DNA from: Mycolicibacterium hodleri
Lineage (GTDB): Bacteria; Actinomycetota; Actinomycetes; Mycobacteriales; Mycobacteriaceae
Length of the DNA: 64,000 bases
NCBI RefSeq assembly: GCF_006439015.1
Contig: NZ_RCZG01000005.1
Coordinates: 186,001 to 250,000 of the forward strand
Direction of reading: 5' to 3'
The notes beneath the pieces are model-generated. The model did not search any database. It saw only the letters and a program-made list of their open reading frames with translations, and was not told the DNA's origin. Made by a program: the position numbers and the translations under genes. How positions within the stretch are numbered: position 1 is the first letter of the stretch; every line of letters begins with the position of its first letter. Positions 46,397 through 54,009 of the stretch are shown piece after piece.

Positions 46397-47344
46397 TCAG
46401 GGCGCGAGGATCTCGGCGAGCAGCGCCGGTTCGACATTGCCGCCCGACACGACGAGTACTGTCGGCCCCGGCGGCGTGTCCCGACTGCGATAGGCGGCGA
46501 GGGCGGTGGCCCCGCTCGGCTCGGACACCAGGTGGGCGCTCAGCGCGATCTCGCGCACCGCGCTGCGAATATCGTTCTCGGACACCGTAATCAATGTGTC
46601 CAGCACCTTCTGCAGGTGGGCGAACGTCAGCGCTGAGGGCTGTGATCGAAGCCCGTCGGCGATGGTGCGGTTGCGGTCCTCGATCGACCAGTCGACCCGG
46701 TGCCCCGCGGCGAGGCCCTCGGCGGTGTCGGCGGCGAGTTCGGGTTCCACCCCGATGACCTCGGCGCCGGGCGCGAGCGCCTTGATCGCGGTGCCGACGC
46801 CCGACGCCAAGCCGCCGCCGCTGACCGGGACGATGACGTTGGCGACGTCGGGCAGGTCCTCGGCAATCTCCAGGCCGACGGTGCCCTGACCGGCGATGAC
46901 GTCGGGATGATCGAATGGCGGGATCAGGACTCCGCCGGTCCGGGCCACGACCTCGTCGGCGATCTTCTCGCGTTCGCCTGCCGCGCACAACATCACCTCG
47001 GCCCCGTGGCTACGGGTCGCTGCGATCTTGACGCCGGGCGTCTCCTCGGGCATGACGATCGCTGCGCTAATGCCGAACCTCGCCGCCGCGTAGGCCACCG
47101 CCTGGGCATGATTCCCGCTCGAGTAGGCGACCACTCCCCTGGCGCGGGTCGCCTCGTCGAGTCGCGCGATGGCGTTGAACGCGCCACGGACCTTGAACGC
47201 GCCGACCGCCTGGAGGTTCTCCGGCTTGAGCCACAGCGGGCGTTCCGGATCCCCCCACGGCGCGGGGATCAGCGGGGTGCGAACCACCCACCCGCGGATC
47301 CGGTCGGCCGCCGCGGAGATGTCGTCGATCGTGACCAGTTGCAT
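46397..47344 (-). CDS. PLP-dependent threonine/serine dehydratase
   Basis: A 315-residue fold-type II PLP enzyme. The lysine that binds PLP is in GAFKVRGAF (K51), the SSGNH loop follows near residue 75, and the phosphate-binding glycine loop VPVSGGGLASG is near 168-178. There is no ACT regulatory domain, so it resembles catabolic TdcB or serine racemase-type enzymes and not biosynthetic IlvA. It converts threonine or serine to 2-oxobutyrate or pyruvate plus ammonia. It is divergent from the thioesterase-agmatinase pair. Confidence 0.88.
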   Translation of the reverse strand: MQLVTIDDISAAADRIRGWVVRTPLIPAPWGDPERPLWLKPENLQAVGAFKVRGAFNAIARLDEATRARGVVAYSSGNHAQAVAYAAARFGISAAIVMPEETPGVKIAATRSHGAEVMLCAAGEREKIADEVVARTGGVLIPPFDHPDVIAGQGTVGLEIAEDLPDVANVIVPVSGGGLASGVGTAIKALAPGAEVIGVEPELAADTAEGLAAGHRVDWSIEDRNRTIADGLRSQPSALTFAHLQKVLDTLITVSENDIRSAVREIALSAHLVSEPSGATALAAYRSRDTPPGPTVLVVSGGNVEPALLAEILAP

Positions 47345-47379
47345 GTTCTGAGTCTGTCAGCCGCTATGAGGCTGCAAGG

Positions 47380-47862
47380 GTGTCCCCTGTGACCCAACCG
47401 TTCTCACTCGGAATCGTCCCGCGCTATGCCGAAGTCGATCAACAGGGTGTGGTGTTCAACGGCCACTACCTGACGTGGTTCGACGAGGCGTCCACCGCAT
47501 TCCTGGATCATCTCGGCGTGCCACTCACCGACTTCACGGACTGGGGACTCGACGTCCAGGTGGTGCACGCGGAGATCGACTTCCTCGCGCCCGTCCGGTG
47601 GCGCGACGGCGTGCGTGTCGAAACCCGGTGCGCGTCGATCGGCACGACGAGTTTCGCGTTGCAGTTCGACGTGCAGCGCCGCGACGCGGACGGAGCCGAT
47701 GTCATCGCGGTAAGCGGGCGCAACGTGTACGTCGTCGTGTCGACCGACGACTGGGCGAAGCGAGAAATCCCAGCGAGGTTGCGTACGGCGCTCACTTCTG
47801 TTGCGGGTCAAGGCCGGAACGCCAGGGATACCGGTATCGATGAAGGTACTGTCGCCCCATGA
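47380..47862 (+). CDS. 4-hydroxybenzoyl-CoA thioesterase-like hotdog protein
   Basis: A 160-residue hotdog-fold acyl-CoA thioesterase: YAEVDQQGVVFNGHYLTWFDEA contains the catalytic Asp and the helix start typical of the YbgC/4HBT family. The start is GTG 47380, with a second GTG three codons later. The last codons overlap the agmatinase-like gene by ATGA. The acyl substrate is unknown. Confidence 0.85.
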   Translation: MSPVTQPFSLGIVPRYAEVDQQGVVFNGHYLTWFDEASTAFLDHLGVPLTDFTDWGLDVQVVHAEIDFLAPVRWRDGVRVETRCASIGTTSFALQFDVQRRDADGADVIAVSGRNVYVVVSTDDWAKREIPARLRTALTSVAGQGRNARDTGIDEGTVAP

Positions 47863-48920
47863 GCCACGACCACTCTGCCGGGGACCGTGAACCGCATCGC
47901 GAACTTCCGCCTGGGATGGCTGAGCAGCTCGATCTGCCCCACTCGGGGCTCGCGACGTTCGGCCACCGGCCCTTCCTGACGGAGGTCGAGCAACTCGACT
48001 CGTGGCGTCCCGACGTCGCCATCGTGGGAGCACCGTTCGACGTCGGAACGACGAACCGGCCCGGTGCTCGGTTCGGTCCGCGGGCGATCCGGGCCACCGC
48101 CTATGAGCCCGGCACGTATCACATGGATCTCGGCCTGGAGATCTTCGACTGGCTCGAGGTGGTCGACTACGGCGACGCGTTCTGCCCACACGGTCAGACC
48201 GAGGTGTCCCACCAGAACATCAAGGAACGCGTCGCCGCCGTGGCGTCACGCGGCATCGTGCCCGTCGTCCTCGGTGGCGACCACTCGATCACGTGGCCTT
48301 CGGCCACCGCGGTAGCCGACGTGCACGGCTACGGCAATGTCGGCATCGTGCACTTCGACGCGCACGCCGACACGGCCGACATCATCGACGGCAACCTGGC
48401 CAGTCACGGCACCCCGATGCGCCGTCTGATCGAGTCCGGTGCCGTACCAGGCACCCACTTCGTGCAGGTGGGACTCCGCGGCTACTGGCCGCCGCAGGAC
48501 ACTTTCGAGTGGATGCAGGAACAGGGCATGGTGTGGCACACCATGCAGGAGATCTGGGAGCGCGGATTCAAGGCGGTCATGGTCGACGCGGTTGGGGAGG
48601 CGCTTGCCAAGGCCGACAAGCTGTACCTGTCCGTCGACATCGACGTCCTCGATCCGGCCCATGCCCCTGGCACCGGAACCCCGGAACCGGGCGGCATCAC
48701 CAGCGTCGATCTTTTGCGGATGGTGCGTCAACTCTGCTACGAGCACGACGTGGCCGGCGTCGACGTGGTGGAGGTGTCGCCCGCCTACGACCACGCCGAA
48801 CTCACCGTCAACGCCGCGCACCGAGTGGTCTTCGAGGCGCTCGCCGGAATGGCGGCGAGGCGACGCGACGCCGCAGGGGCCGAGATGGGTCCGCCGGGGC
48901 GGCGGCCACCACCCGCGTGA
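47859..48920 (+). CDS. speB: Agmatinase/ureohydrolase family protein
   Basis: A 353-residue member of the arginase/agmatinase family. All manganese-binding motifs are visible: GGDHS, HFDAHADT and SVDIDVLDPAHAPGTGTPEPGG. It hydrolyses a guanidino compound such as agmatine or guanidinobutyrate to urea and the amine. It is translationally coupled to the thioesterase gene (ATGA overlap). The basic, proline-rich C-terminal 20 residues are likely unstructured. SpeB is the best family label; the true substrate could be another guanidine. Confidence 0.85.
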   Translation: MSHDHSAGDREPHRELPPGMAEQLDLPHSGLATFGHRPFLTEVEQLDSWRPDVAIVGAPFDVGTTNRPGARFGPRAIRATAYEPGTYHMDLGLEIFDWLEVVDYGDAFCPHGQTEVSHQNIKERVAAVASRGIVPVVLGGDHSITWPSATAVADVHGYGNVGIVHFDAHADTADIIDGNLASHGTPMRRLIESGAVPGTHFVQVGLRGYWPPQDTFEWMQEQGMVWHTMQEIWERGFKAVMVDAVGEALAKADKLYLSVDIDVLDPAHAPGTGTPEPGGITSVDLLRMVRQLCYEHDVAGVDVVEVSPAYDHAELTVNAAHRVVFEALAGMAARRRDAAGAEMGPPGRRPPPA

Positions 48921-48932
48921 GTATCGGAGCGG

Positions 48933-49817
48933 TCAGGCCTTTTTGAGGGTGAACTGGCAGACGTCGGTGTAGCCCTTGGCGAACAGCTCCGCGCATCCCG
49001 TCAGATACCGCATGTACCTGTCGTAGACGACTTCGGACTGGATCACGATGGCTTCGTCCCTGCGGGCTTCCAGCGCCGCAGCCCAGATCTCGAGGGTGCG
49101 CGCGTAGTGCAGCTGCAGTGGCTGGACCTTGGCGACCTCGAACCCGGCCCTTTCGGCATGTTCCTTGACTGCGACCACCTGTGGCAGATCACCGCCAGGA
49201 AAGATCTCGTCCATGATGAACTTGAAGAACTTGAGCTTCGTCATGGTCAGCGGCAGCGCGCGTTCCTTGAACTCCTCGTCGCTCGGCTTCACGATGGTGT
49301 GCAGCATCATCACGCCGTCGTCGGGCAGTGCCGAATGCGCCATCTCGAAGAAGTCGTCGTAGCGATCGCGACCGAAGTGCTCGAAGGCCCCGATCGAGAC
49401 GATGCGGTCGACCTTGCCGTGAAACTGCTCCCAGCCCTCGAGGAGGACTTCCTTGCTCCGAGGACTCTCCGACTTCTCCAGAAGTTGCTTTACGTGCGCT
49501 TGCTGGTTCTTGCTCAGCGTGAGGCCGACGACGTTGACGTCGAAGCGCTCGAGGGCACGGTTCACGGTCGCACCCCAGCCGCAACCGACGTCCAACAGCG
49601 TCATTCCGGGCTCGAGGCCCAGCTTGCCGAGCGACAGGTCGATCTTCGCGATCTGCGCTTCTTCCAGCGTCATGTCGTCGCGCTCGAAATAGGCGCAGCT
49701 GTAGGTCTGCGTGGGATCCAGGAAGAGCCGGAAGAAGTCGTCGGACAGGTCGTAGTGCGCCTGCACGTCATCGAAGTGTGGCTTTAGGTCCTGGTTGTCA
49801 CTCTTTGTGTCTGGCAA
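48933..49817 (-). CDS. Cyclopropane mycolic acid synthase-type methyltransferase
   Basis: A 294-residue SAM-dependent methyltransferase of the CmaA/MmaA/PcaA family. VGCGWG at 77-82 binds SAM, and QTYSCAYFERDDMTLEEAQ (37-55) and SIGAFEHFG (near 145) are family hallmarks. The start TTG 49817 gives LPDTKSDNQDLKPHFDDVQ, the usual beginning; longer frames are not conserved. It adds cyclopropane, methyl or hydroxyl-type modifications to meromycolate chains. Which modification cannot be decided. The 229 bases upstream (49818-50046) contain no convincing gene. Confidence 0.9.
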   Translation of the reverse strand: MPDTKSDNQDLKPHFDDVQAHYDLSDDFFRLFLDPTQTYSCAYFERDDMTLEEAQIAKIDLSLGKLGLEPGMTLLDVGCGWGATVNRALERFDVNVVGLTLSKNQQAHVKQLLEKSESPRSKEVLLEGWEQFHGKVDRIVSIGAFEHFGRDRYDDFFEMAHSALPDDGVMMLHTIVKPSDEEFKERALPLTMTKLKFFKFIMDEIFPGGDLPQVVAVKEHAERAGFEVAKVQPLQLHYARTLEIWAAALEARRDEAIVIQSEVVYDRYMRYLTGCAELFAKGYTDVCQFTLKKA

Positions 49818-50046
49818 GTTTCGGCCTTTGGCGTCTTGTTGAGGATCGTCCGTAGCTCCGCGATTCCGGGGAGCCGCTCCGGCGGTCTGCGCAATTGAAG
49901 AAGAATACCCGAGACGCGAAGTCGACAGCCAATCGGTTCGCTGCGTTCCCACGTCACAACGCCGTCATCGACGACTGCGCCGCAGAATGACACGTTGCCC
50001 GCCTGGGCAGCGCCGGGCTCACAGCTCGACAGCCCGTTTGCTGGAT

Positions 50047-50358
50047 TCACAGGAAACGCTCAGCCGTCGTGACGTCAGAAGTCGTCGGCGGGACGCGTCG
50101 AAGACGGATCCGGCGTCGCCAAGACCACGCTGCGGCACCGAATGCGAGCACGATGACACCCACCAGCCATGGCCAGGCTCCTTGCCGGTAGACCCAACCG
50201 GCGAGAGCCGACTGCACTCGGCCGGCAGCGGTGACGATCGGGTCTGGGGCGTCGCCACTTCCGCTGAAAAGGCGCAGTTCGTACCATCCGTAGTACGCGA
50301 CGTACGCGCCGACGAGGAGCAGGAGCGCACCGCTGACCCGGTTCAGGTAGTGCAGCAC
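50047..50358 (-). pseudogene. CcdA C-terminal fragment
   Basis: About 100 codons of membrane protein: NRVSGALLLLVGAYVAYYGWYELR is the penultimate-helix signature of actinobacterial CcdA-type cytochrome c biogenesis/thiol transport proteins, followed by one more helix and a basic tail. The N-terminal two thirds, with the redox-active Cys helices, are missing. It is joined out of frame to a DsbE-like fragment directly upstream, in the same order as the intact M. tuberculosis pair Rv2878c-Rv2877c. It is therefore a deletion remnant. Confidence 0.75.
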
Positions 50359-50515
50359 CCGGGTTCACGAACGTGGACGAACCGTCGGGTCGGTAGAACA
50401 CGTAGGCGGGCTGCCACGGCACGTCGTACCGCGCCCCGATGGAACCGTCCGCATCGTTGAGATTTATGAAGCCGAGGCGGTACTTGTCGACGAAGTTCTG
50501 CCACCAGGCAGTCAG
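50357..50515 (-). pseudogene. DsbE/MPT53-like thioredoxin fragment
   Basis: About 53 codons resembling the later part of MPT53/DsbE: FVDKYRLGFINLNDADG, DVPWQPAYVFYRPDG and STFVNP. The catalytic CxxC region and signal peptide are absent, and the fragment has no plausible start, while its 3' end runs into the CcdA remnant in another frame. The junction at about 50357 marks the deletion point. Its 5' end abuts the LLM oxidoreductase stop. Confidence 0.75.
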
Positions 50516-51405
50516 TTCTCGCGCGGCAGGAGTTCGGCGGCGAAACGGTCGATGAACTCGTCGGTGCTGCCTCCGCCGGTGGGGCGGACGACGAACTTGG
50601 TCAACCCGGCGGCCACGTACCCGTCGATCATGCGGTGGAGTCGCGGCCACCCGTCGGCGATCAGTTCGGTCGGGTCGACGTCGGGTCGCCGGCCGTGGAT
50701 GGCGGCGAGCACCTCGTCGGACAACCCGTTCTCGGCGACGGCCACGTTGATGCCGAAGTGGTCCGGTTCGATGGCGCGACCGGCCTCCGCGGCGGCAGAC
50801 TCGATGAGTTCACGTCCGCGCCGCGCCTCGTCAGGGGTGAGGAAGCTGCCCAGCCAGCCGTCGGCCAGGCGCCCGATGCGGCGGAACGCGGCGGGTGCGG
50901 AGCCACCCAGCCAGATGTCGAGCGGCTTGGCCGGGCGCGGTCCGACCGCCATCGAGGTCGCTGTGAAGAAATCGCCGGAGAAGTCGGATTCCTGGGATGT
51001 CAACGCCGCGTTGAGTAGTCGCAGCGATTCGTCGAAGACCGCGGCGCGCTGCCCGTCGGGAACGACGAAGACATCCCGCTCGGCGGGGATCGCGGAGCGT
51101 AGGCCGAAGACCGGCAGGACACGCTTCGGCGCCAGTGCCGCCAGCGATGCCAGTTGCTTGGCGACGAGCACCGGGTGGCGGCCCGGCAGGATCATGACCG
51201 ACGTGCCCACCTTGAGTTTGGTGGTCCGTGCCAACGCGTAGGCCATGCCGACGAACGGGTCAACGGCGTCGGTGTAGACGAGCTCTGAGAACCACAACGA
51301 ATCGATGCCTGCGGCCTCGAGCCGATCGACGAGGTGCGACAGTTCCGCGGGGCTGGCCTCGGGACCTGCCCCCAGGCCGACGCCGAATCGGATCTTCATG
51401 GTCAT
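50512..51405 (-). CDS. LLM class F420-dependent oxidoreductase
   Basis: A 297-residue TIM-barrel protein of the luciferase-like family. RFGVGLGAGPEASPAEL at the start, LKVGTSVMILPGRHPVLVAKQLASL near 70-95 and PLDIWLGGSAPAAFRRIGRLADGWLG near 160-185 are typical of mycobacterial F420-binding members. It is coupled by ATGA overlap to the upstream methyltransferase gene. The substrate is unknown. Confidence 0.88.
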   Translation of the reverse strand: MTMKIRFGVGLGAGPEASPAELSHLVDRLEAAGIDSLWFSELVYTDAVDPFVGMAYALARTTKLKVGTSVMILPGRHPVLVAKQLASLAALAPKRVLPVFGLRSAIPAERDVFVVPDGQRAAVFDESLRLLNAALTSQESDFSGDFFTATSMAVGPRPAKPLDIWLGGSAPAAFRRIGRLADGWLGSFLTPDEARRGRELIESAAAEAGRAIEPDHFGINVAVAENGLSDEVLAAIHGRRPDVDPTELIADGWPRLHRMIDGYVAAGLTKFVVRPTGGGSTDEFIDRFAAELLPREN

Positions 51406-52184
51406 CCGGTCTCCCCGCGGTGCAGCCGTGCCCGCATCTGCATGAAGCGGAAGAGCCCGGGTTCACCGGCGATCGGCTCATAGGCGCCGACCTGCTCCTC
51501 GACGAACTGGGCGCGACGACCTTCTGGCAGCCGGTCGGTCCATGCCGTGGACCCCATCGCAGACCACGCGGCGAAGGCCTCGCGCGATCCGAAGTCCCAT
51601 TCGCGGTCGGCCACCGTCACGTCGTCGAGCACGAGGCCCGCCGCCGCGGCGAAGTCGACGTAGCGCTCCGGCTCGACGTGGACGAAGGGTGGCTCGAAAC
51701 CCTCGAACCACTGTGCCCAATGCGACTCCACGCAGAGCTCCATCGCGACGTCTTCCAAGCTGGGGCGCGTCCCGGCGCACACCATCTGCACGGTGACCGA
51801 TCCCCCGGGACGCAGCACCGTGGCGATTTGGTGCAGCGCCCGCTCCTGCTCGGGCACCCAGTGCAGCGCGTTGAATGACACGGCCACGTCGAAGCACTCC
51901 GCGAAGGGCAGGTCGCGGACGTCTGCAATGACGAACCAGGGACCGGACCCGTCGACGGTCACCGATCTGGCGGCCGTGGCCACCATTCGGTGCGACGGAT
52001 CCGCCCCCACCACCATGCCCTGCGGCGTCAGAGTCGCGATCGCACGGGTGAGAAACCCGTCCCCGCAGCCGATGTCGAGGACGCTATCGCCCGCTCGGAA
52101 CTCCAGACCGGCCATCGCCTCGCCGATCATCGAGCGCTGCAATCCGCTGAGTTGCGCGTACTCGTCACCGCTCCAGTCCGTCAC
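51402..52184 (-). CDS. Class I SAM-dependent methyltransferase
   Basis: A 260-residue enzyme with the SAM motif LDIGCGDGFLTRA near residue 37, post-motif DPSHRM, and FNALHWV near 106. GTG 52184 (VTDWSGDEYAQL) was chosen over a longer in-frame ATG at 52247, which overlaps the divergent gene's promoter. It overlaps the LLM oxidoreductase gene by four bases, so the two are co-translated and may modify one metabolite in sequence. The acceptor is unknown. Confidence 0.85.
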   Translation of the reverse strand: MTDWSGDEYAQLSGLQRSMIGEAMAGLEFRAGDSVLDIGCGDGFLTRAIATLTPQGMVVGADPSHRMVATAARSVTVDGSGPWFVIADVRDLPFAECFDVAVSFNALHWVPEQERALHQIATVLRPGGSVTVQMVCAGTRPSLEDVAMELCVESHWAQWFEGFEPPFVHVEPERYVDFAAAAGLVLDDVTVADREWDFGSREAFAAWSAMGSTAWTDRLPEGRRAQFVEEQVGAYEPIAGEPGLFRFMQMRARLHRGETG

Positions 52185-52237
52185 ACGCCTATGGTGACAG
52201 CTGAGTGCGGCGTCCGACGACAGAAGTGAGTCCACAC

Positions 52238-52690
52238 ATGCAGGCATCCGTCACCGTTGCGATGGCCGCACCCCCCGAGAAGGTCTGGGACCTCGTCGCC
52301 GACGTCCGCAACACCGGCAGGTTCTCCCCGGAGACCTTCGAAGCCGAGTGGCTCGACGGCGCCACCGGTCCGGCGCTCGGCGCTAAGTTCCGCGGGCACG
52401 TCAAGCGCAACGAGATTGGACCCGTCTACTGGACGACGTGCCGCGTGACCGCGTGCGAGCCGGACCGGGAGTTCGGCTTCGAGGTGCTCCTCGGTGACCG
52501 TGCGGTCAACAACTGGCACTACCGCTTCACGCCCGCGAACGGCGGTACCGAGGTCACCGAGTCCTTCCGGATGAACGAGGGTCTGATGACCACCTTGTTC
52601 GGAATCTTCGGTGGCCAGCTCCGCAAGCGACGCAACATCCGCGACATGCGCAAGACGCTGGAGCGGATCAAGGCCGTCGTGGAGGCTTGA
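52238..52690 (+). CDS. SRPBCC (polyketide cyclase/START-like) protein
   Basis: A 150-residue SRPBCC-fold protein: it begins MQASVTVAMAAPPEKVWDLVADV, has GPALGAKFRGH in the middle and ends in a long C-terminal helix with RKRRNIRDMRKTLERIK. Such proteins bind hydrophobic ligands in mycobacteria. The ATG at 52238 was preferred to 52205 because family members begin there. Its stop codon lies in a 12-base tandem repeat. It is divergent from the methyltransferase. Confidence 0.83.
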   Translation: MQASVTVAMAAPPEKVWDLVADVRNTGRFSPETFEAEWLDGATGPALGAKFRGHVKRNEIGPVYWTTCRVTACEPDREFGFEVLLGDRAVNNWHYRFTPANGGTEVTESFRMNEGLMTTLFGIFGGQLRKRRNIRDMRKTLERIKAVVEA

Positions 52691-52720
52691 GCAGAAGCTT
52701 GAGCAGAGGCTTGAGCCGAG
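52685..52720. repeat. 12-base tandem repeat, three copies
   Basis: GCTTGAGCAGAA, GCTTGAGCAGAG and GCTTGAGCCGAG follow one another. The first copy contains the stop codon of the SRPBCC gene (GCT TGA), and each further copy repeats an in-frame TGA, giving stacked stops. Confidence 0.85.
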
Positions 52721-52726
52721 GCCGTC

Positions 52727-53179
52727 TCAGTTGAAGCCGACCCCGAAGATCGGGATCCACTGACCGAACAGCCAGACGCCCCACTGGCGCGGACCGTCGT
52801 TGAACACCGGGTTCAGGTTGTAGCCCCAGTAGTTGACCGACTGCGGTGGCGGCCCACCGTTCCACTGGATCGGCGGCGGTGGGCCCCAGCCCCACGGCGG
52901 CGGTCCGTTGCGGTCGTCCCACCAGTCGTGGCGGTTGTTGCTCCACCAGAAGCCCTTGTCATCGCCGTGGCCGCGGTTGTCGAATTGGCCGGGGCCGCGG
53001 TTTTCGTTTCCGTTCCCGTTGCCGCACTGCGGTGGGCAGAAGTCGTCACCGTGTCCCGGTTTCTGCGGGATCGGCGCGCCGGGCTGGGCAGCTGCGATCG
53101 GCGCCATCGCGGACATCGAGCCGAGGCTCAGTCCGGCTGCGAGTACCGCGCCTGCCATCACTCTCGTCATCTTCTTCAT
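52727..53179 (-). CDS. Exported Trp/Gly/Asn-rich protein
   Basis: A 150-residue exported protein with a signal peptide (residues 1-31, cleavage near AAAQPGA). The mature part is low-complexity: GNGNGNENRGPGQFDNRGHGD followed by many Trp and Pro (WWSNNRHDWWDD, PPWGWGPPPP) and WGVWLFGQWIPIFG at the end. CPPQC is a possible disulfide pair. GGAGAG lies upstream of the ATG at 53179. This type is found in mycobacterial secretomes; function is unknown. Confidence 0.75.
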   Translation of the reverse strand: MKKMTRVMAGAVLAAGLSLGSMSAMAPIAAAQPGAPIPQKPGHGDDFCPPQCGNGNGNENRGPGQFDNRGHGDDKGFWWSNNRHDWWDDRNGPPPWGWGPPPPIQWNGGPPPQSVNYWGYNLNPVFNDGPRQWGVWLFGQWIPIFGVGFN

Positions 53180-53490
53180 TCGCGTCTCTCCTAACTTCCC
53201 ATTTCGTACTGCAATCCCTAGAGGATTGTCGGCGGCGGCGGCTCGAGTGTTACCCATCCGGCGCCGATATGATTCTGCGACAACGTCATTCGTGTCCTGA
53301 AAGGGTTGCTGACGCTTCCCGTGGGCACCCGTCCCGCTGGGCGACGGGCCGGTGGCCCACTCCTGTTAGAGCGATTATTCGTGCGGTGGATGTTGCTGGT
53401 GGGGTTCATGATTCGACGGTTCGAGGAGTCGTAGCGGGTTTGCCCACCAAACCGGCTCGGCATGACCGCCCGGTTTGGTAGAACGACACG
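53180..53490. other. Intergenic region with one small inverted repeat
   Basis: A 311-base gap between divergent genes. The only structure seen is CAATCC-CTAGA-GGATTG (53212-53228), a perfect 6-5-6 inverted repeat 33 bases upstream of the exported protein start. No recognised promoter motif, RNA gene or reading frame with plausible composition was found. Confidence 0.5.
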
Positions 53491-54006
53491 ATGACTACCC
53501 CGGGCAACACGTGGTCGCGTGAGGAGATCGAAGACGCCTTCGCCCGTCAGCAGCAGGTGGTTCGCGAGATCGGACAGAGCTGGGACTGGTCGCGCTATGC
53601 CGACCTGTTCGCCGAGGACGCGACCTACAACGAGCACACCTACGGCAAGATGGCGGGCCGTGAACAGATCCGGGAGTGGATCGTCGCCACGATGAACGTC
53701 TTCCCCGGCAGTGAGATGCCGTTCTATCCGGTGTCGTGGTATTCGATCGACACGGACAAGGGTTGGGTCATCACCGAGATCATGAACCGGATGAAGGATC
53801 CCGGCGACGGCACGGTCATCGAACGACCCTGCATCACCATCCTCAAGTACGCCGGTGACGGACTCTGGAGCTATGAGGAGGACGCCTACAACCCGATGAA
53901 CTTCCTGCCCATGGTGCGGGAGTACGTCGAGCGCTGCCAGGCGTGCGGAACGCTGTCCGACGACGGTGCCGCGTTCGCGAAGAACATGGGCTGGCCGTCG
54001 GCGTGA
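53491..54006 (+). CDS. SnoaL/NTF2-like protein
   Basis: A 171-residue protein of the nuclear transport factor 2 superfamily: an N-terminal helix region (REEIEDAFARQQQVVREI), WSRYADLFAEDATYNEHTYGKMAGREQI in the SnoaL core, and a beta-rich C-terminal half. SnoaL-like members are small cyclases, isomerases or ligand-binding proteins. It is convergent with the Baeyer-Villiger-type monooxygenase, whose stop lies three bases away. The substrate is unknown. Confidence 0.85.
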   Translation: MTTPGNTWSREEIEDAFARQQQVVREIGQSWDWSRYADLFAEDATYNEHTYGKMAGREQIREWIVATMNVFPGSEMPFYPVSWYSIDTDKGWVITEIMNRMKDPGDGTVIERPCITILKYAGDGLWSYEEDAYNPMNFLPMVREYVERCQACGTLSDDGAAFAKNMGWPSA

Positions 54007-54009
54007 TCG

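Noticed and set aside
49784-50050. Possible 88-codon gene upstream of the mycolate methyltransferase.
   Set aside because: Composition and start are weak, there is no recognised family or ribosome site, and it overlaps the methyltransferase start.
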